Shown piece after piece: positions 43,560 to 55,190 of a stretch of DNA of 64,000 bases (its first letter is position 1; every line of letters starts with the position of its first letter). The DNA comes from Pyrrhoderma lamaoense (taxonomy: Eukaryota > Basidiomycota > Agaricomycetes > Hymenochaetales > Hymenochaetaceae): NCBI GenBank assembly GCA_002794735.1, contig NBAZ01000009.1, positions 1,328,723-1,392,722 of the forward strand, in the 5' to 3' direction. The notes below the pieces were generated by a model that saw only the letters and a list, made by a program, of their open reading frames with translations, was not told the DNA's origin and made no database searches. The position numbers were made by a program, and so were the translations under genes.

Positions 43560-43890
43560 GCTGAAAAGTCCGCTACTACTACTCGGCCTTTATCTACTAC
43601 TCTGCTGCTTTATTAGGCTGCCCGGGCGCGCTTGTAACGTCGTCCGGGCGGTCTGAAATACATACATTTTTACCTCAAACTACAGCCTCGGTCGGGGCTC
43701 TGTTCTATACGTTTCTACTACTTTTACTGGTCTGTGAGGTCTCAGCTCGCCTCAAGATCTCTATCCTATTCTACGCTCCGGCCGAGGTCGAGTACCTCGC
43801 TTTTTAGCCCCCAAATCTTAGCCTGTGCATCTTGTCTGGTGTAGGCAGACTCTAAACCCCACGTCCTCGCCACTAAATACGACACCAAGG
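43560..43890 (-). repeat. Inverted fragment of module M5
   Basis: Reverse complement of sequence at about 46450-46775 and 50065-50370 (shared CCCGACCGA..GCTGTAG, CCGCCCGGACGAC and GCGTTACAAGCGCGCCC landmarks). It is a GC-richer, CpG-containing block amid AT-rich DNA. Confidence 0.8.
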
Positions 43891-43920
43891 TCAAAACCTG
43901 ACCAAAAGTATAGTTTTCAC

Positions 43921-44935
43921 TGTTCTATCATTTCAGTTGAAATGAGGTGGGTATCAGCATCACATATGATATGTCTTGTATGTGATTGATATATCTATGA
44001 TGTATGATGTGAGTTTCGGAGCATCGAAAAAGTCTACTACTTTTACTTACATGAGATATGCTTTCGGAGTAAAGGTATTGAATGCCTGATAGTCTAATGG
44101 AAGGAAAGGAGGAAGGCAACAAATGAACAAGTAAGTAGACCAAAGACCAAGGGACAAAAACATCGAAGGGAAAAACAAGTTATTAACTCATTGTTAGATA
44201 CCGAGATCGCTTGGAGAGGGGCGATAGAAAGCATCAGATGTACAAATACAAGTGATTATTGAATTCAATTGTTGAAGTAGTGAATTATGTACCATGAAGC
44301 AGTTAAAAAAGGGTTTATACGGATATCTAATTGGTGTTGACGCAATTTGCGAAGTAGTAGTAGAATAAAGAATAGGGTTGAGTGGAAAGAGAGGTGTGGT
44401 GAATGCGCAGAAAAGGACTAGTGGGATTAGGACTCAAAGGGAATATAGTTGGTTTCCCATGTGTCTCTCAGGTATGTAGCTCCAAAAGAAAGAAAGCAAA
44501 ACAGAACTCAGAGGCGTAATGTATATATACCTATGAGAAAAAAATATGAGATTACACATAGGCCGTACAAGAGTAAGGAGTGTCTCTTGCGAGAGAAGAA
44601 GAGAGTAAGTGAAAATATGGTTCAAGTCTTGGAACCATCGTTCCAGCAATGTATATGCAACGTAGGAGACATCGGAGGTTGAGACATGATAACTTTCGTG
44701 ATCCAAACTAGGACCACGGAAAGGGTGCGGGAATTTTTAGAAAAGTGATGGAATGAGATTTCAGGATTTAGGTAGTAATTTCTCGTTTTGAGTCGCACGA
44801 AAAAAGAAGAAGAAGAAAGTATGGATGTGATCACGCGTAGCAATGCAAAGCTAAGAGGATAGATAGATAAATAGCCAGTTCAAGCTCGGGATCGAGTTAA
44901 GTTAAGTTAACCTGAGCCCTAACTGTGTGAACTAC
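43921..44935. repeat. Duplicated module M1, unit 2
   Basis: Second copy of 38476-39500 in the same orientation, with scattered substitutions and indels. Confidence 0.85.
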
Positions 44936-44939
44936 TCCG

Positions 44940-46345
44940 AAGACGTTGAAGAAACGTATCTGAGGTTTTTTTCGTTACGTGCATAACGATAATCAAAATC
45001 ATAATCCGATAGATTTTCAAAGAGCTAGAGAATACAAATACATATACGATCTTTGTGGATCGAGATACGGAGACCAAGCACACGCACGAGCTCGGTGGAC
45101 TCAGGGGGGGGGTGGACGGAGGTACACCGTAACACGATTTACGTCGTCCTCTTCCTCTTCTTCCTCGTCCTCATCCTCAGACCATTCGGAAAAAGGAAAG
45201 CTTAACACTAGTATAAGAGTTAAGCGCAAGCTCAACAACCGACCAAACGAACAAGTAAGCAGACCGAGGATGGGGAGGGAATAAGGTTAAGCTTCAAATT
45301 AAAGTTTTCGAAATCATGAAACTTAAGATCGACCCTCGAGCTAGGAAGGTGCTTGTTTTGTGTTTCATCTTGGGTCTGTTTTAACTCTCAATTTTATCTT
45401 TTACCTTCAAGGTCTGGGAGTGTATGTTCTGACTAGTGACGTGTTTATGATGAGTAGATTTGGTTCTTATAAATATATATATATGATTGTGTGTGTGTGT
45501 GTGTATACAAGAGAGTGTGTGTTGTCATGACTGTCCCTCTCCCACACACACACACGCGCGGGGAAAGGAAGAAGTAGGGTGAACAACGAAGCCTAATTTG
45601 GAATTGTAATTCTTTTTTAGCTTTGTTGTGTGTGTGGGGGGGGGGGGGGTATGGGGCGTGTATCTAGAGTAAATTACGTTTATTACTTGTATTGCTGAAT
45701 AATGTATCCATGTGATATTGAAGGTGTTAAGCGACGGAGGGGGGTGTTCGATGGATGATGGACTAGGATTTGAAGAAGAAAAGGTGGAATTACTTATTCT
45801 TTCTTGAGAGTACTATAATATATATACTCCTTAGCTTATTGCGTGTTACTCCATGGACACATGAATACAAGGGATCATTGAGTACGGAAGTGTACACGTC
45901 AATCATGAAAGGCGGATCAAAAGTGGGGGATGGGAGAAGGGGATATTATATATATATGGATGTCTGTTTCCGTCTCCGTTGAAAAAAGTAGCAGTTGAAT
46001 AAGGCGACAAAAGGGTGAGATGAATGAACGACGGGGAATATGAAATTGGGGAAAGTAAAGTTGGTTACCCACGCGTCTGTCAACCGCATATAGTGTTTAG
46101 AGAAAATAAACGATTAAAAGGGTGCAAAAGGATTTGAAATGAATTGTACAAATAAGAGCGGATGAGGGGATGTAGCACGCGCAGAGTGCGTACGGAGAGG
46201 GAAAGAGTGTTCCGAGTGAGAGTGTGTGGGGGCGAGGAAGTGCGTGTGGGGTGGCAAGGGAAATAAAGTTATAGTTATAGTTTGATATCAGTATTCCGTT
46301 ACAGTTACAGTTACTGTCACAGATAGAGATACAGCGGATAATCAA
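44940..46345. repeat. Duplicated module M2, unit 2, with an internal insertion
   Basis: Copy of M2 split by about 500 bp (roughly 45370-45890) that holds a GT microsatellite near 45490, CA repeats near 45545 and a run of 14 G near 45637. The rest aligns to 39500-40440 and 53110-53990. Confidence 0.75.
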
Positions 46346-46449
46346 CTTACTGTCATACACATACATACTGAGAAGTGAGTGGCATAATCTCTCCAGTCAA
46401 TGAATTGAAGGTACGATGCACGCTGAAAACTCGACTTATGGTCATGGTT

Positions 46450-47190
46450 GCACCTTTATTCGTATTTAGCGACGAGGACTTGGGGTTTAGAGTCTGCCTA
46501 CACCAGACACGATGCTCAGACTCAGTCTTGAGGGCTAAGAAGCGGATAAGTCGACTTTGGTCGGAGCGTAGAATAGGATAGAGACCTTGGGGTGAGATGA
46601 GACTTCACAGACGAGTAGAAACAGTAGATATGTATACATTAGAGCCCCGACCGAAGCTGTAGTTCGGGATAAGAGTCTATGTATTTCAGTCCTCCCGGAC
46701 GACCTGCAGTACAGTCAGAGCGTTACAAGCGCGCCCGAGCAGCCTAATAAAGTAGTAGAGTAGTATATAAAGAGTACATGTGACTATCAAACAGCTACTT
46801 CGGGGAAAGGGGGTGGATGGATTGTGAGGGGAATTAACCGATATACCACTACCTCGAGTCTGGAGGCTTACATAGCAAAACGCGGGATAATAAGGAAAGC
46901 ATGGCGTCCAGGTGACTATATGCCACTGGACGAAAGAGTTAATCTATCAGAAACAAGGGGGCCATATAAACGAACCCTATCCTCATGTAATAATAAGGAG
47001 TGAAGCTAGATAGTAAGAGAAATGTGCCGAAATCGGGCCGAGAGTAAGGAAATATAGTAGTAATGGACTCTCCGGGCGAGTTACAATGTGCATAACAAGT
47101 GCACTACGACCGGCTGTCTTGTTAGTTGGTCCTACAATGTAGTTGAAGTCAGTTTCTCAATTATAGTCTTAATTATGATAGATGGTACCT
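46450..47190. repeat. Duplicated module M5, unit 2
   Basis: Homologous to 50065-50811 and, inverted, to 43560-43890. It lies just past the stop codon of the DUF6533-like gene and may include its 3' untranslated region. No coding region is recognised. Confidence 0.7.
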
Positions 47191-48791
47191 TCACACACTT
47201 GATCCTGAAGAAGAGCCAGCGGGAGTAGCGAACCGAAGGTCACTGATATTACTAGCTGAGTTGTGGACACTCGGAATACTTGTCCCTTCGTTCACTTCCG
47301 TATCACCGGCCTCTTTCAGATTTAGAAACATGCGACTTCCAATGAGACATAGAAAGCCAGGGTTTCCGAGAAAACTAAGGATAGCATGCTTCTTCAGTGA
47401 ATATGACCCAACATAGTTAATTTTCGAGTCAATGATATTTATCGCACTACAGAATATAATCCTTCACCAAGCTTTGTTATCCTCCAATGTGAACGTTCAG
47501 CTAAAGCACGTACATGAAATAATAAATGATCTGGTCCTTAGCTATTATGTATACAAGCCCAGATTTTTTGAGTCTCGATAATCTCCAATGCTCAATTGTC
47601 TTGAAAAGAGCCAGAGATAGAAGGATGAATCCAACAGACACTGTCACCACCCTGTGATACGATGACATACGTATAAATACCGAGAAGTGAGAGGCATAAT
47701 CTCACCAGTCAATAAGTTCAAAGTAAGATGCGCGCTCGTTATTGCCGGCTGTTGTAGCGCATACTACAACTCGCCTTGTGAGAGCAAATGCTTGAACTTT
47801 GCTGGGTCAGCTTTGTTATCACGAAGAGCTTATAGGAACATACTTTGTGGTACCGTAGCTTCCATGCTACAAAGTATAAGCTTGGCAGCCGCCTCACAGA
47901 GAATAATTGAGTAAAGAATATATGATAGAAGTTTATCTACGAGAGTCAGGGATATGTATTATGAGTGTAATTCATTTACCTTTATCCCAAAGTGCAAGTA
48001 CACGGAGTACAAGGATGTCTAAATTCTCTATTAGCTTGATCCAAACTGAAACATGAGAAACCTGCACAATCAATTGACACGATAACCAAAGATTCTATCT
48101 GACATCAGCTACAAACGTAACAAATATCACACATAAGATGATGGTGCTACCTGAGAAAAGTTCGCCCCAAAATGAAAATTGACCTTAGGAGTAAATAGAT
48201 GAGCATGTTGCTTAGAAAATAGGATACTTGTGTTTACATCTGAAGCATTGGGTTACTACGCGTTTTGAGATAAACTATGCAGATACTTACAATCTTGTTG
48301 TCGCATCCAGAGTTCGGACTGTAGATTGTTATAAATAAGGCGTAGCTTTTTGCTTTGAAGCTCACGGATTAGTGTAATTGCAGATCCAAGTATACCAACG
48401 TAACGGTTCTAGATAGTGATTTCAGGAATTGAAATTACATACTGAAATAAGCACTCACAAGGAAGAAAAGTATATGCGTCGGTCTATACCATCTTTTTGT
48501 CTATGGCACTGTTAGTCAGAGGGTGGATGATCAAAAATAGGGAAATCACCCAGAAATATTTGATCTTGAGAAGTAAGATTAGATCTGCTTTGCGACACTC
48601 GGTTATGAATCCACTCACTTCTTTATCTATGGTTAGCACTGATAGATATCTGTGTTATCTCTGGCTCTGACGATACAATGAAGGAACATACTTGTGTCGT
48701 ATACGAGAAGTGAGCAGACAGATACAAGTATGCATTGTGCAATGAATTCCTCTCGCAAAAAATCTGGTAACTCGAATATAAGATTAGACAT
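47191..48791 (-). CDS. DUF6533-like multi-exon membrane protein, copy 2 (best preserved)
   Basis: Exons seen on the minus strand: 48672-48791, 48459-48500, 48366-48408, 48291-48318, an unresolved part, 47980-48061, 47706-47763, 47514-47651 and 47191-47446 (stop TGA). The last four join in frame with clean GT..AG introns. The N-terminus is MSNLIFELPDFLREE followed by a hydrophobic segment ending SLLVYDTSM. Later come KRWYRPTHILFFL, NRYVGILE, DILVLRVLALWD, a membrane segment VSVGFILLSLALF, KDQIIYYFIAINI and SRMFLNLKEAG. This order resembles basidiomycete DUF6533 proteins (an N-terminal YDxxxxL membrane helix, RY motif, LRVxAL, a conserved KD/RD..Y near the end). The protein is probably a six- or seven-pass membrane protein; no function is known. 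One donor (GTCAGA after exon 1) is weak. Confidence 0.55.
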
Positions 48792-49690
48792 CCTTGTAGA
48801 GAGAACTCAGTGGATAAGTAGATGGAAAGCGAGTCAGAGTGAGTGAAGATATAAACGAAGGTACATATCAGTCAGTTTATGTAGACAAGATTCGTTGTTC
48901 GTGATGTAAATGATGGAACCATGATCTAATGAATGCATGTTCTAATGAGATAACCATTTACGGGTACTAATGAGATGGGATGTCGTATGAAAGGCAACCG
49001 GGTGGAAGTAGGTGACCGTAAATCATTGATTAGTACACAAGATCACATCGTCATGACTGGATTGCAAAAAACAATGTCTATAATCTATTAATTTGATGCA
49101 CCGACTTAGATGTGTTGCATCCCAAACAATCAGAGATCGAGGAAGTTGACGAAGTTAAAAATTGTATATGTATTTCTATATCGATTCCTTCGGATTTTCA
49201 GAAATACACGAGAAGCGAGCAGACGGCTACTTGTATACAATCTTCAATGAAATAAACCCTGTAACAGGATTAAATTACTCTGATTATAAAAGTTTTAATA
49301 TAAGTTGATATCTTCAAGGATATGACATAGTGATGAGGCAGTGATGAGTAGTGTATGTTTTGAAGACTGAAGAAAGGGTCAAGGAACAACTCGATATCAA
49401 CTCAGTTGACTACATCCTAAGCTACCAGAGATCGGAGAAGTCAGAAGATAAATTAAAGTGTGTTCTATGTATCTCTACTGACGCTTCACTTTTCAGAGAT
49501 ACACATAGATGGATAGAGGTATCAGTTGAGTCGGTGAAAGATCGTATAGACGAAAAGAGAAAAAGGTACAAGAATGGAATTGCGTTGCGAAACGAAGAGG
49601 ATAGATAGGTCGAGCTGAGCTGAGTTGAAAGAGAACTATAGGAACTGAGATGTTGACGAAACTAGAGTACGTAAAAAACGGGGCTGAGGG
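48792..49690. repeat. Upstream flank of DUF6533-like copy 2, duplicated module M4
   Basis: Contains the presumed promoter, with a TATA-like gatataaac about 55-60 bp before the start codon, conserved in the other copies near 42327 and 52467. It shares blocks with 42300-43500 and 52413-53110. No further gene is visible. Confidence 0.55.
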
Positions 49691-50060
49691 GTCAATACAT
49701 GTGAATCTATCACAGTTCAAGTCTTAGAATCATCGTGTATGTAGAGGTCATCGGAGTTTGAGACTATAACATCAGTGATCAAGATTAAGACTACGGATAG
49801 GGTGCAGGACTTGTTCAGAAACGTATGTTACTGTAATAGTGATTCCGGACTGAACATGATCGAGTTGAGCACTCTAACCCCCAATTCTGTCACTTTGAGC
49901 TCTGGTTTCGCCAGAATCACCGTTCCCACTGGTCACATCTAGCTAGATTTGGGTTGGACTCAGATTATCTTCTCTTACTTTGCTGCGTATAGTAATCTAT
50001 CATTTCCTCTCATTCGCATCTACCATCTTTCCGCTGAAAACTCAGCTTTAGGAGAGGGTA
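49691..50060. other. Junction between duplicated units
   Basis: Starts with a diverged piece of module M1 (to about 49810), followed by sequence with no partner that I could find. Confidence 0.45.
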
Positions 50061-50064
50061 GGAC

Positions 50065-50811
50065 CTTTTAGTCGTATTTAGGGGCAAGGACTTGGGGTTT
50101 AGACCCTGCCTACACCAGACATGATGTCCTGGATCAGTTGTGTGGTCTAAAAAGCAAGAAACTCGGCCAGAGCTCAGAGAAAGGTAGAGACCTTGAGGCG
50201 AGCTGAGACAATTCAGACTAGTAGATGGGGTAGAGATGTAAAGGATAGAGCCCCGACCGAAGCTGTTTGAGATAAAAGTATTTCTGTCCGCCCGGACAAC
50301 TTGCGGTATGGTCAGAGCGTAGTAAGCGTGTCAGGGCAGCCCAATAAAGCAGCAGAGTAGTAGATAAAGAGTACAGGCGACTATTAGGAAACTACTTCGG
50401 GAAGGGGGGTGGTTAGATTGTAAGGAATAGACTGAGGGATAAACACCTTTTTCTACGGACTCAAGTATGGAGGCTTATATAGCAAAGCGCGAGATAAAGA
50501 GTAGATAATAAGGAAAGCATGGTCTCTAGGTGGCTATATGCCACTGGACGAAGGGTTTACGCTATCAGAAACGAGGGGGCCATATTAACGAACCCAATTG
50601 TCATGTAAGAATAAGGAATGAAGCTAGATAGTAAGTGAAATGTGCCGGAAACGCGGCCGAGAGTAAGTAAATATAGCAGTAATGGACTCTCCAGGCGCGT
50701 TACAATGTGCATAACAAATGCACTACGACCGGCTATCTACTTAGCTGGTCCTGCAATGTAGTTGATGTCAGTTTCTCAGTTACAGTCTTAAGTATGATAG
50801 AAATGGTACCT
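50065..50811. repeat. Duplicated module M5, unit 3
   Basis: Copy of 46450-47190 in the same orientation. Confidence 0.7.
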
Positions 50812-52412
50812 TCACACACTTGAGATTGAAGAAGAGACAACGGGATCAGTGAACCGAGGGTCACTTATATTACTAGCTGGATTGTTGATACTAGGAATAC
50901 TTGTCCCTTCGTTCACTTCCGCCTCACCGGCTTCTTTCAGACTAAGAAACATGCGACTTCCAAGGAGACATAGAAAGCCAGATCTTTCAAGAAAACTAAG
51001 GATAGCCTGCTTCTTCAGTGAAAGTGATCCAACGTAGCTGATTTTTGAGTTTATGATATTCATCGCACTACAGAATATAATCCTTCACAAAGCTTTGTTA
51101 TCCTCCAATGTGTACGTTCAGATAAAGCACGTACATGAGATAATAAATGATCTGGTCCTTAGCTATTATGTACACAAGACCAGTTTTTTGGTAACGCGAT
51201 AGTTTCCAATGCTCAACTATCTTGAAAAGAGCCAGAGATAGAAGGATGAATCCAACAGTTACTGTCATCACCCTGTGATATGATTTCATACGCATAGATA
51301 CTGCGAAGTGAGTAGCATAATCTCACCAGTCAATAAATTGAAAGTACGATGCACGCTCAAAACGATCGTCGTTTGAAACGCATACTGCAATTTGCCTTGT
51401 GAGAGCAAGCGCACTGGCTTTTATGGGTCAGCTTTGTTGTCTCGAAGAGCTTATAGGGACATACTCCGTTCTGCCATAGCTATCATACTCCTAAGTATAA
51501 ACTTGGCTGCCGCCCACAGAAAATGATTGAATAAAGAATAATTGATAGAAATTTATCTACGAGAGTCAGAGATATGTATTATGAGTGTAATTCATTTACC
51601 TTTATCCCAAAGTGCAAGTATTAGGAGTACAAGGATGTCTGTATTCTCTATTAGTTGAGTCCATTTGAAGTATTGAAACCCGCACAATCAATTAACACAG
51701 CGACGAAAGCGCCTATCTGACGTCAGCTATTGATTTATCAGATATTGCATATAAGATAATGGTGCTACCTGAGATAAGTTCGCCCCAAAGTGATATTTGA
51801 CCTTAGGAATAAATAGATGAGCATGTTGCACAGAAATTAGGATATTCTTTTTTACATCTAAAACATTGATTACTAGGTAGTTTGAGATAAGCTTATGCAT
51901 ATACTTACAATCTTGTTGTCGCATCCAGAGTTTGGACTGTAGATTGTTATAAATAAAGTGTAGCTTTTTGCTTTGAAACTCACGGATTAATGGAATTGTA
52001 ACTTCAAGTATACCAATGTAACGATTCTATAGATTGATTACGTGAATTGAATTTACTCATCAAATTAAACACTCACAAGGAAGAAAAGTATATGTGTTAG
52101 TCTATACCATCTTTTTGTCTATGGCACTGTTAGTCAGGGGAACAGATGAGCAAAAATAGGGAAATCACCCAGAAATATTTGATCTTGAGAATCAAGCTTA
52201 GTTCTGCTATGCATCATCCGGATATGGATCCACTCACTTCTTTGTCTATAGTTATCACTGATAGATATCAGAGTTATTTTTCTAGATCCGACGATACAAT
52301 GAAGGGACATACTTGTATCGTATACGAGAAGTGAGCAGACAGCTACTTGTATGTACTGCGAAACGAAAACCTGTCGCAACAGATCTGATACCTCAGATAT
52401 AATGTTAGACAT
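50812..52412 (-). pseudogene. DUF6533-like membrane protein gene, copy 3, probably disrupted
   Basis: Same exon plan as copy 2: exon 1 52293-52412 (VSQYIQVAVCSLLVYDTSM), 52077-52118 (TKRWYRLTHILFFL), 51984-52026 (NRYIGILEV..), 51909-51936, then 3' exons including MTVTVGFILLSLALF, KDQIIYYL and SRMFLSLKEAG, with the stop at 50812-50814. In the exon around 51601-51683 the acceptor reads GTGCGG instead of GTGCAG, two bases are missing relative to copy 2, and LRVLAL is changed. So this copy is likely inactive unless splicing is rearranged. The C-terminal tail stays protein-like (conserved EVNEGTSIPS). Confidence 0.5.
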
Positions 52413-53110
52413 CCTTGTAAAGAGAATTCAGTGGATAAGTAGATGGGAAGCAAGTCAGAGTGAGTGAAGATATAAACGAAGGTATATATCAGTCAGTTTA
52501 TATAGACAAAACTCGTTGTTTGTGATATAAATGATGGAACCATGATCTAATGAATGCATGATTTAATGAGATAACCATTTACGGGTACGAATAAGATGGG
52601 ATGTCGTATGAAAGGCAACCGGGTCGAAGTAGGTGACCGTAAATCATTGATTAGTACACAAGATCATCTCGTCATGACTGGATTGTAGATGACGATGTCT
52701 ATAATCTAGTGATTTGATGCATCGACTTATATGTGTTGCATCCCAAATAATCAGAGATCGAGGAAGCTGATGAGGTTAAAATTTGCATTTCATGTATTTC
52801 TATAGTGACCTCTTCGACTTTTCAGAGATACACGAGAAGTGAGCAGACGGCTACTTATATTATATATATATACAATCTTCAATAAAATAAACCCTGTAAC
52901 AGGATTAGATTATATATAAGCTTTGGTATAATTTGGTATCTTAATGGATATGGCATAGTGACGAGGAGAGCTGAGGATGAGTGTATGCTTTATAGAATGA
53001 AGAAGAGGTCAAGGAAAAACTTGATATCAACTCAGCTGATTGCGTCCTAGACTTCCAGAGATCAGATAGATAGAGGTATCAGTTAAGTTGCGGAAAGATG
53101 GTATATACGA
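52413..53110. repeat. Upstream flank of DUF6533-like copy 3, module M4, unit 3
   Basis: Homologous to the upstream flanks of the other two copies but shortened near 53070 before the switch to M2. No gene. Confidence 0.55.
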
Positions 53111-54090
53111 AAAGAGAAAAAAGTGAAAGCGAGAATACAAATACAAGTATAGTCTTAGTGAATCAGGATACGGAGATCCGGCACACGCATGAACTTGGTG
53201 AACTCAGGGTAGGGGGATGGGTGGACGGAGGTACACCGTACACCGTAAACACGATCTACGTTTGTCATGTCGTCGTCGTCGTCCTCTTCCTCTTCTTCCT
53301 CGTAGCAGACCACTCGGAAAAAGGAAAACTTTGAAAGCCTAATACCAGTATAAGAGATAAGAACAACCAAACAACCGAACAAGTAAGCAGACCGAGGATG
53401 GGGAGGAGGGGATTAAGGTTAAGCTTCAAATTAAGGTTCCGAAATCGTGAAACTTAAGATCGACCCCCCCCGACCCTCGAGCTAGGAACGTTAACGGGGA
53501 GAGGGGCTTGTTTTGTGTCTTATGAAAGGCGGATCAAAAGTGGGGGATGGGAGAGAGAAGGGGATATATACGGATATCTGTTTCCGTCTCCGCCCCAGTA
53601 TGAAAGAGTAGCAACCGAATAAAAGGAGACAAAAGGGTGAGATGAATGAGCGACGGGGAATATGAAATTAGGGAAAGTAAAGTTGGTTACCCACGCGTCT
53701 GTCAACCGCATATAGTGTTTAGAGTGTATAGACGATTAAAAAGGTGCAAAGTGATTTGAAATGAATTGTACAAATACAACCGGATGAGGGGATGTAGCAC
53801 GCGCAGAGTGTGTACGGAGAGGGAAAGAGTGTCCCGAGTGGGAGTGTGGGGGCGGGGGAGAGAGTGAGTGTGGGGGTGGCAAGGAAAATAAAGTTATAGT
53901 TATAGTTTGATATCGGTATTCCCTATTTCATACTACTTTGTTAAATTACAGTTACAGTTACAGTTACGGTTACAGATGAGAGATACAGCGGATAATGTGT
54001 ATGAAGGCGTTGGTTAACTTTATGTTTGTAATGATCACAAAGGTAATAAAAAAGAGTTTAATTTACCTCTCCCCTGCTACTACTAAAAGC
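53110..54090. repeat. Duplicated module M2, unit 3, adjacent to the WOPR gene
   Basis: Third copy of M2, in the natural upstream flank of the WOPR gene. Homology to unit 1 extends past the GTTACA hexamer run into GGTTAACTTTATG near 54013, so the duplicated copies probably come from this locus. Confidence 0.75.
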
Positions 54091-55190
54091 GCTTGGTGGG
54101 GACCATCTCATCCCTTTTTTTCTTTCCTCCTCTCCCTTTCCCCCTCTCTCCTCCGTGGCCCCCCTTCTTTCACTTGGTCTCTATTTTCAGGCGTTCATCC
54201 CCCGCATACCTCAAGCCGTTTTCATGTTCGATTATATCTGAGTGACGCTATCGATGACAATGATGGACTGGAGATGCCGATAAAGCTGAGTCATGCAGAG
54301 TAGAGAGATAAGAAAGAAGGGAACGGGAGGTGAGATGGGAAAACTGAGGGTGGAAGAAGGAATAATTTCACACGGGAAGGGGAGGGGGCAGATGATCTCC
54401 GACTGAAGTGGATTGGGTGACCCTGAAGTAAGCATGCTGCTGCCGCTGCTTTAGTACTTACACTCAACGGCATCCTCGAAAAACAAGCAAAGAAAAGAGG
54501 ACAAAAACGAGAGAAAGACGCAGACGTTGAAAGAGGAATTGCGCAGGAAAGAGAGAGCAAATTCGAGAGGAGGAGAGACAGAGCGTGAGTTTGATCCTCG
54601 TTCTTGGCCCTCCCTCTCCCTCCCTCTCCCCCCGTTGTCCTCGACCGATCCAGGTACTTTTTTTCCATTCACTCTCTCTAATTTGTACGTACTTTGCCTT
54701 TATACACTCTCACTCTCCCTTAACCTTATTTTTTCTTTTGGGTATCAATTCACTAACCTCCGCCGCTGCTCTCCATCATCAACATCATCACAATTCATCA
54801 CATACAACAACTCATAATATGTCCTGGCTGTCTAATGACCGACATGAACTCCCGCACCAACAACTCACACGCTCCCTTTCCCCTCCGTCCGTCCGTCCGT
54901 TCGCTTTCCCCTTGATTTTTTTTTCTAAATTTTTTAAAATTCATAATTCATAATCGGCTTCGCGCTCGCGTTTTTTTTTCCTGCAACCCCACGTTTTGGC
55001 ACGTCATGTCATGGTCCCTTTCCTCATCATCAAACCTCGTCCACCAACTCTCATCTCATCAATCCCATCTTTTCCCAACATCACAATCTGAACCGACCTA
55101 CTTCGTTCCGCTCCCCCCTCTAGCTTCTTTCAGGGTCAACACTAGCACCCCCGACTCCGACGCCGACGCTGAAGCCCCGTTCCCGCATCC
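54091..55190 (+). other. Probable promoter and 5' leader of the WOPR gene
   Basis: Pyrimidine-rich runs near 54100-54180 and 54600-54730 and mixed low-complexity sequence. Short ORFs (e.g. 54585-54953, 55006-55263) are low-complexity and lack a supporting frame. Long leaders are common in this class of fungal regulators. Confidence 0.4.
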
